Assembly (NCBI RefSeq): GCF_003260275.1
Contig: NZ_QJHB01000006.1
Location: 1-64,000 of the forward strand
DNA length: 64,000 bases
From: Homoserinimonas sp. OAct 916
Lineage (GTDB): Bacteria; Actinomycetota; Actinomycetes; Actinomycetales; Microbacteriaceae
Reading direction: 5' to 3'
Made by a program: the position numbers and the translations under genes. The notes beneath the pieces are model-generated. The model worked only from the letters and a program-made list of their open reading frames with translations, had not been told where the DNA came from and searched no databases. Below, piece after piece: positions 1 through 6,649 of this stretch. Numbering within the stretch: position 1 is the first letter of the stretch; every line of letters starts with the position of its first letter.

Positions 1-248
1 GCATCCGAACCGCGGACTGTGAGTTCACCACGCAACCGGAGGATCAGTTCCACGGTGCTGGCTGAGATCGCCTGCGGGGAATGATGTGGGCGACGAGAGT
101 GCGGCTCGAACGCCGCCTGCCCCTCTACCCGGTAGCGGGCGACCAGCTTGCTCACCCACCCTTTGGAAACGCCATAACTGCGGGCGACATCAGCCTGAGA
201 GCGACCCTCAAGAACAACAGCGGTGATGACAAGACGAGCAATCGACAT
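1..248 (-). mobile_element. IS481-family transposase, N-terminal part (cut by window edge)
   Basis: Reading leftwards from an ATG at 248 gives an uninterrupted frame of about 82 codons to the window edge. It begins MSIARLVITAVVLEG and contains a helix-turn-helix segment (QADVARSYGVSKGWVSKLV, roughly residues 18-36) followed by ARYR and FEPHSRRPHHSP, the usual start of IS481/IS3-type transposases. The DDE catalytic domain lies outside the window, so intactness cannot be judged. The copies of a GTTTCCTATGTC motif just upstream (272-360) fit the end region of the same element. Confidence 0.85.
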
Positions 249-271
249 CCACCACTGTGACCGATGCGGAA

Positions 272-360
272 GTTTCCTATGTCGCGAGACAGGGGTTTCC
301 TATGTCCTGAACCACAACACCCCTCCGGACACACTTGTCCTGTCTCAGGACATAGGAAAC
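272..360. repeat. Repeated/inverted GTTTCCTATGTC motif at IS end
   Basis: GTTTCCTATGTC occurs at 272-283 and 295-306 on the plus strand and again inverted at 349-360. The 16-bp versions at 295-310 and 345-360 are perfect inverted repeats. The inverted copy overlaps a second perfect palindrome, TGTCCTG-TCT-CAGGACA, at 336-352. It lies directly upstream of the transposase start, as expected for an IS terminal or subterminal repeat. The other end of the element is off-window, so exact ends and target duplication cannot be set. Confidence 0.6.
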
Positions 361-746
361 CGTTGAACCCCTGGGTTCAGCGGTTTCCTTTCGTTTTGGG
401 GTTGGTAATCCCTGGTGGGGTCGAGGGTAGGCCGGCAAACGTGACGCGGGCATCCTGCTGCTCGGATCCGGAGTAATGACGAGAATGGTATCTCCGAAAG
501 TCATGCCGCGCTCATGCGGCACTGAAGCCCGCCGATCAGTTAGACGGTGACCATTTGGGTGCGACCCTAGCGGGCAACCGAACGCGTTTCCACTCCCCCG
601 TTCCAGCACCGGTGCACATGCAGCGACTCCCGTCAGGGAGCGGAACATTTCAGACCGGTGTGGACACACCGAGAGCATTCCTGCGGAAGGCGGTCAGCAG
701 GATATGTGTACCGAGGTCGGGTGCGGTCATACCCGTGGTCACCGGT
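361..746. other. Intergenic region without a recognisable gene
   Basis: No frame here resembles a protein. The only structure I see is a short palindrome TGAACCC-CT-GGGTTCA at 364-379, which could be a weak hairpin. The rest separates the IS element from the 3' end of the cytochrome operon. Confidence 0.5.
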
Positions 747-1694
747 TCACCGTTTGCGATAGTAGTCACGCCAGATGAGCCGGTGGACCGGAATCCATCG
801 TGGTATCGACCGCAGTCCTGGGATGAACGGCACCAGCGCGAGCACAAGGGTGAGGAACACCATGATGAAGACGACGACCAAGTCAGCGTTGGGGAGGTTG
901 CCAATGAGAGGAACCTGATACCAGAACGAGAACAGCCACAACCAGGACTGGCCCGGATAGCTGCCTGTCTCATTCATCATTCCCCATTGGTCGCCGGTGA
1001 GGTGTTGCGCGGTGGCCAAGGATGAGAAGTATGTGCCATCGCTGAGGAACAGAATCGTGGGGGTCGGGTTGGTGTTATAGAGCCCGCCCTCCGATTGGAT
1101 GGCTCCATCCAGCGCACCGCCCTTCGCGACGGTGAGAAGCCCCTGAGTGAGTTGGGGCACCGGACCGTAGTTCCCCGAGACAACGGTGGAGGGATCACCA
1201 TTTGAGGCTTTCCCGAGCGCGTCTGAGTAGCTGGTCGCCCACGCGGTCTGCTGCTCGCTCGTGGCCGCCCGCCACGTGGAAACCGCATCGGGAGCCGAGT
1301 CGAGCGTCGTCAACGGCGTGATGACGAAATCCTTCGCTGCATCTATGCGAAGCTGCACGCCGGACATGGTCTGAAGGTCGATCGGCCCGAGTGTCTGTGT
1401 TGCACCCGCGGTTGAGGAGTACGGCGGGCCGTAGCTGGCGGTATCGGAGGTGCCAGCAAGTTCGGCGGTCGCTGTTGCAACGAAGTCGTTCGGGTTCGCC
1501 TGCGCCCAGTTCTGCAGCGTGATGGTCGGTTCATCGGGCGATCCTGCGACCGCAGCAAATCCTACGATGATGACACCGACGACGAGGACACCTATCGCCA
1601 ACTCTTTCAGAAGGTCGTAGGGGCGCGTGGTTCCGTTCCATGCCCTCACGTCCAGTGATTTGCGGCGGGCCCGCGACTTCTGTGAATCCGGCAC
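747..1694 (-). CDS. Membrane-anchored partner of cytochrome b (third gene of split cyt b operon)
   Basis: A 315-residue protein, read from a GTG at 1694 that lies 1 nt past the stop of the cytochrome b gene (TGA-G-GTG), so translation is probably coupled. It has one membrane segment near the N-terminus (LAIGVLVVGVIIVGFAAVAG, about residues 30-50). A loop of about 190 residues follows, probably outside the cell. A second membrane segment near the end (LVVVFIMVFLTLVLALVPFIPGL) precedes a basic tail RWIPVHRLIWRDYYRKR. The position after a cytochrome b N-domain gene suggests it replaces the C-terminal half of cytochrome b. I see no PEWY quinone-site motif, so it is not a normal subunit IV. Function is inferred from context. 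Confidence 0.7.
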   Translation of the reverse strand: MPDSQKSRARRKSLDVRAWNGTTRPYDLLKELAIGVLVVGVIIVGFAAVAGSPDEPTITLQNWAQANPNDFVATATAELAGTSDTASYGPPYSSTAGATQTLGPIDLQTMSGVQLRIDAAKDFVITPLTTLDSAPDAVSTWRAATSEQQTAWATSYSDALGKASNGDPSTVVSGNYGPVPQLTQGLLTVAKGGALDGAIQSEGGLYNTNPTPTILFLSDGTYFSSLATAQHLTGDQWGMMNETGSYPGQSWLWLFSFWYQVPLIGNLPNADLVVVFIMVFLTLVLALVPFIPGLRSIPRWIPVHRLIWRDYYRKR

Positions 1695-1695
1695 C

Positions 1696-2400
1696 TCAGG
1701 CCTCCCTGGAAGTTGCCTCGGTCGGCGTCGTCTCGCGCAACTGGGAGTCAGACTCTGCCGCATCAAGTGGTGGGACAACACCGTGTCCTCGCACGAGCAG
1801 CACGTGCAACGCAACGATGACAAGCACCGCGATAGGTAGCAGCAGGATGTGCCACATGAACATCTGGCCGAAGTTGGCAACGTTGAACCACGCACCAATG
1901 CCGGACGCATTCAACGCGTCCTTGGCCTGATATGCAATCCACTGCGAGTCAAAGTTGGTTTGCAGGAGGTATCCGGTAAAACCGGCCACGATCGACACGG
2001 CGAAAGAAACCACGCCGGTGATCCAGGTCAGAGCCCGATTGCCGCGCCAGGCAGCCATCCAGAATTTTGCCCACAGATGGATGACCATGAAAAAGAAGAA
2101 GAACTCCACGCTCCACAGGTGAAGGCTATTGAAGAAGTGGCCCAGCGGAGACAGATGCCACCACATCGGGCCGTTGAGACTGAGCACGGCACCAGAGCCA
2201 ATCACGAAGACGAGCGACGCGATGGCGCCCATCCCGAACATATAAATCCAGGTCGCAACGTAACTGGGTTGCGATGTCGGTAACAGCTTCTCCGGTGGGA
2301 GCACCTTGAGCACCCACCGTCTCAGCCGACCGCTCCACGAATGGTCGACATCTTCCGGTTCCGGCTCCAGAGTGGGCTGAGGCAGCTGTGAGTCAGTCAT
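1696..2400 (-). CDS. Cytochrome b N-terminal domain protein (b6-type)
   Basis: A 234-residue membrane protein with a four-helix cytochrome b N-terminal core. Two histidines 14 residues apart sit in the second helix (HLWSVEFFFFFMVIH) and two 15 residues apart in the fourth (HILLLPIAVLVIVALH). This is the bis-His pattern for two b hemes, and the 15-residue spacing is that of b6 rather than mitochondrial cytochrome b. It should exchange electrons with membrane quinone. The start MTDSQLPQP overlaps the stop of the upstream small gene (ATGA) with GGGAGG in front. No Rieske or cytochrome c gene is nearby, so this is not an ordinary bc1 operon. Confidence 0.88.
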   Translation of the reverse strand: MTDSQLPQPTLEPEPEDVDHSWSGRLRRWVLKVLPPEKLLPTSQPSYVATWIYMFGMGAIASLVFVIGSGAVLSLNGPMWWHLSPLGHFFNSLHLWSVEFFFFFMVIHLWAKFWMAAWRGNRALTWITGVVSFAVSIVAGFTGYLLQTNFDSQWIAYQAKDALNASGIGAWFNVANFGQMFMWHILLLPIAVLVIVALHVLLVRGHGVVPPLDAAESDSQLRETTPTEATSREA

Positions 2401-2591
2401 TTCATATCCTCCCGGCTCTCCCGGCTCTCCCGGCCCTCCCGGGCTCCGCGCGGGAACGGCACCACTAGCGCCAAACCGAAGACCACGAACATGGAGACGA
2501 TGACGATGAGGTTTCCGAGTTGTATGCCGAAAACCCCCCAGGTGAGAAAAATACCTGGCGTCGATTGACTGAGATGGATCAGTGCATGCAC
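2397..2591 (-). CDS. Small single-pass membrane protein, first gene of cyt b operon
   Basis: A 64-residue protein with one strong membrane segment (LGNLIVIVSMFVVFGLALVVPF, residues about 25-46) and a charged C-terminal tail rich in Arg, Glu and Ser, encoded by short GGGAG-type repeats. Its stop overlaps the start of the cytochrome b gene by 4 nt. It is probably a small accessory subunit of the same complex. No family recognised. The start at 2591 has no convincing ribosome-binding site, so the N-terminus is uncertain. Confidence 0.6.
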   Translation of the reverse strand: MHALIHLSQSTPGIFLTWGVFGIQLGNLIVIVSMFVVFGLALVVPFPRGAREGRESRESREDMK

Positions 2592-2635
2592 AGGAAAACC
2601 ACCGTGACCGACTGGCTGGTGATCGAAGCAGCGCT

Positions 2636-2707
2636 TTGCCTGTTGGACGAACCTTGCCTGTTGGACGAACCTTGCCTGTTGGACGAACCTTGCCTGTTGG
2701 ACGAAAC
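2636..2707. repeat. 18-bp tandem repeat, 4 copies, upstream of cyt b operon
   Basis: The unit TTGCCTGTTGGACGAACC is repeated head to tail at 2636-2653, 2654-2671, 2672-2689 and 2690-2707. The first three are identical and the last differs only in its final bases. It lies 45 bp upstream of the first gene of the cytochrome operon. It may be a slippage minisatellite or an array of regulator sites. Confidence 0.95.
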
Positions 2708-3105
2708 CGGACGCAGTCTGACAGTCCCGCTTTTGGAAGTTTGTGCTTCCTGAAGTGAGACCAATGTGCCTTCATGAGCTTCGTACATATGACGACTTCA
2801 ATGAACAGAAAAACTCGGGGACCCACCGGAGGTCTCTAGTGGTTAAATTGAGTCTGCGCTCGCCACCAGTTAAGTCAATGGCGGTATGACCGAAGAATGC
2901 AAACTCACAGGTTCGGGAGGCCGGTCAGGGTGGGTAAAGCGCGAGGGGGATGCCCGAGCCGCGCAGACCCTCTCCGAGTGAACGAACGGTGCCACGACCA
3001 CCGGCGATCACGACATCGGCGGGTTTCGCGAAGACCACGCCTGCCGACTTTGATGCCTGTTGTATTTCTGGTTTGAGCCAGGCAGGATGATTTGCGGCTT
3101 CACGT
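2708..3105. other. Intergenic region; no convincing gene
   Basis: Between the tandem repeat and the YciI-like gene I see no recognisable protein. A minus-strand open frame ending at 2925 (with residues KPADVVIAGGRGTVRSLGEG) has acceptable codon use but no start context or family I recognise. It could be a remnant. Confidence 0.4.
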
Positions 3106-3468
3106 TCAACTCCCCAGGGAACCACCTTCGTGCTCCACCAGTGCGCGTACTTCGATCGCTGCATAGCGTGCCTCGACGAAGCGGGCCGCGATCTCCACGA
3201 CGCGATCGATCGATGCGCAGTCGACCAAGTAGTAACCGCCCACCCACTCCGTCGACTCCGCGAACGGCCCGTTGGTTACCGAGAGGCCATCCCTGGTGTG
3301 CACGACCTTCGCGACCGTCGTGCTCAGTTCGCTGGTGTCAATGAACTCACCTGACGCCCGCAGCTCGCCGATGATAGCTCCGTGCGTGGCGTCGAGTTCT
3401 TCGCCAAGCCCGGCGCCCAGCGCAGTTTCCATTTCCGCGCTCGAGTGGATGAGGATCATGTATTTCAT
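3106..3468 (-). CDS. YciI/DGPF-domain protein
   Basis: A 120-residue protein of the YCII-related (DGPF) family: MKYMILIHSS at the N-terminus, the family hallmark LSVTNGPFAESTEWVGGYYLV near residues 62-82 (NGPF in place of DGPF) and a C-terminal EVRALVE strand. Such ferredoxin-fold proteins are small, and their enzymatic role is usually unknown. In actinobacteria they flank ECF42 sigma factors, as here. A ribosome-binding site (AAGGAG) precedes the ATG. A promoter-like element identical in layout to those of the other two DGPF genes lies at 3518-3546. Confidence 0.88.
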   Translation of the reverse strand: MKYMILIHSSAEMETALGAGLGEELDATHGAIIGELRASGEFIDTSELSTTVAKVVHTRDGLSVTNGPFAESTEWVGGYYLVDCASIDRVVEIAARFVEARYAAIEVRALVEHEGGSLGS

Positions 3469-3517
3469 TGGTGCTCCTTGCTCGAAACTTCTTCATTGGG
3501 GTTATGCCTATGCGAGA

Positions 3518-3546
3518 GCGACGGATGGCGCAAGACTACGAGGACA
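3518..3546 (-). promoter_or_regulatory. Putative ECF42-type promoter of the 3106-3468 gene
   Basis: On the minus strand: TGTCCT (3546-3541), 17 nt, CGTCGC (3523-3518), ending 50 nt before the ATG. The same TGTCCT-N17-CGTCG layout is found before the other two DGPF genes. A -10 of CG[AT]C type is what I recall for ECF42 sigma factors. Confidence 0.65.
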
Positions 3547-3570
3547 CCTGTTCACGAATTGCGGACGATG

Positions 3571-3599
3571 TGTCCTGCCACTTCGCGCTGTTGCGTCGA
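3571..3599 (+). promoter_or_regulatory. Putative ECF42-type promoter of the DGPF remnant and sigma gene
   Basis: TGTCCT (3571-3576), 17 nt, CGTCGA (3594-3599), 49 nt before the ATG at 3649. It is divergent from the site at 3518-3546, so the sigma factor would drive both directions, including its own gene. Confidence 0.65.
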
Positions 3600-3648
3600 T
3601 GTGCCGTGAGCCAGTCGCATCACGGTTGACAACTGGAGGAGCATTTCG

Positions 3649-3819
3649 ATGGAGTACATGCCGTTCGTCTGCACCGACTCGACCGCGCCGGCCTGGGATC
3701 GGAACCACGCCACCACGGAATGGGCAAACAACCCCGACGAGGCTAGTGAGCTCCCAGCGAAGCCCCCGATGGGCCTCCACGGCCAGATCGAGATTCGAAC
3801 GATGGAGCCGATCGAATGA
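3649..3819 (+). CDS. Internally deleted DGPF/YciI-like protein, 56 aa
   Basis: An ATG behind CTGGAGGAG opens a 56-codon frame starting MEYMPFVCTDSTAPAWD and ending HGQIEIRTMEPIE. Both ends match the intact DGPF protein at 5638-5973 (MEYLLLICTDSTAPE... and RHGQIEIRPFW...), but the middle of about 55 residues, including the DGPF motif, is missing. The stop overlaps the sigma-factor start (ATGA), so translation of the sigma gene is probably coupled to it. It is most likely a deleted paralogue kept as a leader peptide for the sigma gene. A function of its own is unlikely. Confidence 0.75.
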   Translation: MEYMPFVCTDSTAPAWDRNHATTEWANNPDEASELPAKPPMGLHGQIEIRTMEPIE

Positions 3820-5060
3820 CGGATGTTGTCGCCGACGCGCTGGCGACAGCAGCATCCGCTGAAACCGCGCGGATCGTCTCGACGCTCATCCGCATGACGG
3901 GCGATTTCACCTTGGCCGAGGATTGCCTGCAGGATGCCTTCGCCAAGGCGCTGGTCGACTGGCGGGCGAATACAATCCCGGCGAATCCGGGTGCGTGGCT
4001 GACCACCGTCGCGAAGAACCGCGCGGTCGACGTGCTGCGGCGCGCAGCCGCGGAAAGGCGTGCACTGCATCGAATCGCTCGTGAGCCCGAGGAGCCGGTA
4101 AAAGCCGAAATGCCAGAAGGCGTGAGTGCGGAGGCTCTCACTCACCCCGATGATCGCCTGAGTCTAATATTCACCTGTTGCCACCCCGCTTTGCCGATGG
4201 ACGCCAGAGTTGCCTTGACCCTCCGCACGGTCGCCGGTCTCAGCCCGGCACAGATCGCGCGCGCATTCCTTGTAACCGAGTCAACGATGGAGAAACGCCT
4301 GGTCAGAGCGCGCGCGAAGATCAAGAACGCGGGCATCCCCTACCGGGTGCCTCCAGAATCCCGACTCATTGAACGCCGCGACGGGGTTCTCGCGGTGCTG
4401 TACCTGCTGTTCAGCGCAGGCTACTCTGCGACCGGCGACGATTCGATCATTCGTCGACCATTGCTCGCGGAAGCCGTGCGACTCACCAGGCTTATGGTCG
4501 AGCTCCTGCCGGCCGACGCAGAAGCTCGCGGCCTGCTCGCGCTCATGCTTCTGCAGCACGCGCGAAGCGACGCACGCACCGATAGTGCTGGCGAGCTTGT
4601 AACGCTCGAGAACCAGGACCGGTCGCGGTGGGATGCCCACGCGATCAGCGAGGCGATCCATATTCTGGCTGGGCTGCAGCCGGGCCCGGGCAGGTACGAA
4701 CTGCAGGCGCGCATTGCGGCCTGTCATGCGACCGCAGCGTCACCCGCGAGCACCAATTTCGAGTACATCGCGAGGCTTTACGGGGAGCTCGCGGCAATCA
4801 TGCCGTCACCGATCGTCGAACTCAACCGGGCCGTGGCCGTCGCCATGTGGCAGGGCCCGGATGCCGGACTCGCCATTCTCGCGACCATCACCGGCCTCGA
4901 CGACTATTACCTGCTTCACGCGACTCGTGCCGACCTGCTGCGACGTCTCGGACGTGCGGATGAGGCAACAATCGAGTACCAGCGTGCCCTTGAGCTTGCG
5001 CCCACTGATGTGGAGCGGCGATATCTGGCACGACGAATGAGAGACGCGAGACAACGGTAG
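3816..5060 (+). CDS. ECF42-type RNA polymerase sigma factor with C-terminal TPR-like extension
   Basis: A 414-residue protein, about twice the length of a usual ECF sigma factor. Region 2 (TGDFTLAEDCLQDAFAKAL and WLTTVAKNRAVDVLR) and region 4 (LTLRTVAGLSPAQIARAFLVTESTMEKRLVRAR) are followed by about 230 helical residues typical of the DUF6596/ECF42 group (RRDGVLAVLYLLFSAGY, TNFEYIARLYGEL, PIVELNRAVAVAM, YLLHATRADLLRRLG). No anti-sigma gene is adjacent; in this group the C-terminal extension is thought to control activity. The start overlaps the stop of the 56-aa DGPF remnant. Targets are probably the DGPF genes on both sides. Confidence 0.92.
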   Translation: MTDVVADALATAASAETARIVSTLIRMTGDFTLAEDCLQDAFAKALVDWRANTIPANPGAWLTTVAKNRAVDVLRRAAAERRALHRIAREPEEPVKAEMPEGVSAEALTHPDDRLSLIFTCCHPALPMDARVALTLRTVAGLSPAQIARAFLVTESTMEKRLVRARAKIKNAGIPYRVPPESRLIERRDGVLAVLYLLFSAGYSATGDDSIIRRPLLAEAVRLTRLMVELLPADAEARGLLALMLLQHARSDARTDSAGELVTLENQDRSRWDAHAISEAIHILAGLQPGPGRYELQARIAACHATAASPASTNFEYIARLYGELAAIMPSPIVELNRAVAVAMWQGPDAGLAILATITGLDDYYLLHATRADLLRRLGRADEATIEYQRALELAPTDVERRYLARRMRDARQR

Positions 5061-5111
5061 ACCTGACCCGTCCGGCGGTCGTTCCTTTCGGTGGGGAAAA
5101 CTCACCGGTTC

Positions 5112-5486
5112 TTATGGTTTGTACAATTCCTGCAAGGTCCAGGAGTTCCCATCGGGATCGCTGAAGTACGCGAACTTGACTCCGCCCATATCGTGAACAT
5201 CGCTGACTGCCACCCCACGGTCCACAAGTTGGCGCCGTGCCTCAGTGATGTCGCTGACGACGAGGTGCAGGCCGTTGACAGTGGCGTCCGTCGGGCCATT
5301 GTTGCCCATTCCAGTTCCGATGACGATTGAACAAGCCGAACCGGGCGGAGTGAGCTGGACTATGCGCATGCCGTTGCCGGGTTGAACGTCATGATCGAGG
5401 TTGAAACCGACCATCTCGGTGTAGAAGCTCTTGCTGACGTCCACATCTGCCACCGGTAAGGGCACTAATTCCAGTTTCATGTCCAT
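5112..5486 (-). CDS. VOC-fold (glyoxalase/bleomycin-resistance-like) protein
   Basis: A 124-residue single VOC module: LELVPLPVADVDVSKSFYTEMVGF at the start, GLHLVVSDITEARRQL in the middle, and FAYFSDPDGNSWTLQEL at the end, where the Glu would bind the metal. Proteins of this size usually form dimers; the substrate cannot be told. It converges on the sigma-factor gene and is divergent from the DGPF gene at 5638. No TGTCCT-N17-CGTCG site lies upstream, so it may not belong to that regulon. Confidence 0.85.
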   Translation of the reverse strand: MDMKLELVPLPVADVDVSKSFYTEMVGFNLDHDVQPGNGMRIVQLTPPGSACSIVIGTGMGNNGPTDATVNGLHLVVSDITEARRQLVDRGVAVSDVHDMGGVKFAYFSDPDGNSWTLQELYKP

Positions 5487-5546
5487 GCGTATATCCCTCC
5501 GTTGATTTGGCCGTAGACGTGAAATTTTTCCCGTTACGTGCAGCGA

Positions 5547-5576
5547 ACTTCATAGAATTGCACTTCATAGAATTGC
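5547..5576. repeat. 15-bp direct repeat, 2 copies
   Basis: ACTTCATAGAATTGC is repeated exactly at 5547-5561 and 5562-5576, just before the putative promoter of the 5638 gene and within the upstream region of the VOC gene. It may be a regulator site or a simple duplication. Confidence 0.9.
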
Positions 5577-5579
5577 AGA

Positions 5580-5608
5580 TGTCCTCCGGACGGCTCCTCG
5601 TGCGTCGC
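5580..5608 (+). promoter_or_regulatory. Putative ECF42-type promoter of the 5638-5973 gene
   Basis: TGTCCT (5580-5585), 17 nt, CGTCGC (5603-5608), 29 nt between the box and the ATG. This is the third copy of the arrangement seen at 3518-3546 and 3571-3599. Confidence 0.65.
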
Positions 5609-5637
5609 ATGGTATCCCATCTGATTGGAGAACGCTC

Positions 5638-5973
5638 ATGGAATACCTACTGCTCATCTGCACCGATTCGACGGCGCCCGAACTCCCCAACGACGACACG
5701 AGCCTCGCGGATTGGGTGGCCGAGGTCGATCGTCGAGGAATCTCCCGAGCGGGTGACCGACTCCGCAGCCCCAGCGATGCCACAACCATCAAGGTCCGCG
5801 ACGGGAAACTGAGCGTGACAGACGGCCCCTTCCTCGAAACGAAGGAATGGATCGCAGGCTTTGACATTCTTGAATGCGACGACCTTGACGATGTCATCGA
5901 CATCGCCTACCGGCATCCGATGGCCCGACACGGACAGATTGAAATCCGGCCATTCTGGCCACTGAACCTGTGA
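5638..5973 (+). CDS. YciI/DGPF-domain protein
   Basis: A 111-residue YCII-related protein with MEYLLLICTDST at the N-terminus, the family signature LSVTDGPFLETKEWIAGFDIL around residues 60-80 and ending HGQIEIRPFWPLNL. It is the intact relative of the deleted copy at 3649-3819. Its promoter matches those of the other DGPF genes, so it is probably transcribed by the sigma factor at 3816-5060. GGAG lies 9 nt before the ATG. Biochemical role unknown. Confidence 0.88.
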   Translation: MEYLLLICTDSTAPELPNDDTSLADWVAEVDRRGISRAGDRLRSPSDATTIKVRDGKLSVTDGPFLETKEWIAGFDILECDDLDDVIDIAYRHPMARHGQIEIRPFWPLNL

Positions 5974-6106
5974 GGCCAGCCGTGAAGCCGAGCGTGACTA
6001 CTCGTGCGAGCGAGCGTGAAGACCGACAGCCCGGGCTTTGAGGAATAGCCTGCTATTTTCGGAGTTGTCCCGCAACAAACAAGCCAGCCGAACAGGAGAC
6101 CAACAG

Positions 6107-6442
6107 ATGTCAGAACCTGCGGCGTCACCGAACCGTGATAAGGCTGCCCTCGGATATTCACGGTGGGTATTCGGTCTGGCGGCATTGATCGCCATCGGGC
6201 TCACATCAATAGTCGCGCAGATGGTCGCGGCAGCCGCGTTCGGAGTCGGGGGCTCCATTCAGCCGTCGTGGTCGACCGGGGCCATACTCGCTGTCGGCGG
6301 TGCAGTTCTCATGTTCATCAACTGCACGAGCTGGCACGATTTCCGGAGAAGGATCTGGATCTGGCTGGTGGCGGCAGCAGCGATCGCGGTCTACGCGATC
6401 GGTACCGAGTCGTCGACTTTCGAGCCGTTCTTCGGACAGTGA
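6107..6442 (+). CDS. Small three-helix membrane protein, unknown function
   Basis: A 111-residue protein starting MSEPAASPNRDK behind AGGAG. Three hydrophobic segments: FGLAALIAIGLTSIVAQMVA, GAILAVGGAVLMFINC and IWLVAAAAIAVYAIG. The segment SWHDFRRRIWI between helices 2 and 3 is basic and likely cytoplasmic. I do not recognise a family. It stands alone between the DGPF gene and the EcsC-like gene. Confidence 0.65.
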   Translation: MSEPAASPNRDKAALGYSRWVFGLAALIAIGLTSIVAQMVAAAAFGVGGSIQPSWSTGAILAVGGAVLMFINCTSWHDFRRRIWIWLVAAAAIAVYAIGTESSTFEPFFGQ

Positions 6443-6649
6443 CGTAAATCGAAAGTCCAACAGCAGCACGTTTCAGTCGAGGACGTGTGTGAGCGCATGA
6501 TTGCTGGGCGTACCCTGTTCGTGGACTACCACGATCAGTGGATGACGTGCCACGGTGGATCTATACCGGCAGCCGTCGCTCGGTCCCAACCGCAGGGGGC
6601 GTTAACCGAACTGTGGGCGCTCGGGGCGAAACACCCAAATGAGAGAACG

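Noticed and set aside
2925-3164. Minus-strand open frame with KPADVVIAGGRG segment
   Set aside because: Overlaps the 3' end of the YciI gene, has no start context and no recognised family; kept only as a possible remnant in the gap entry.
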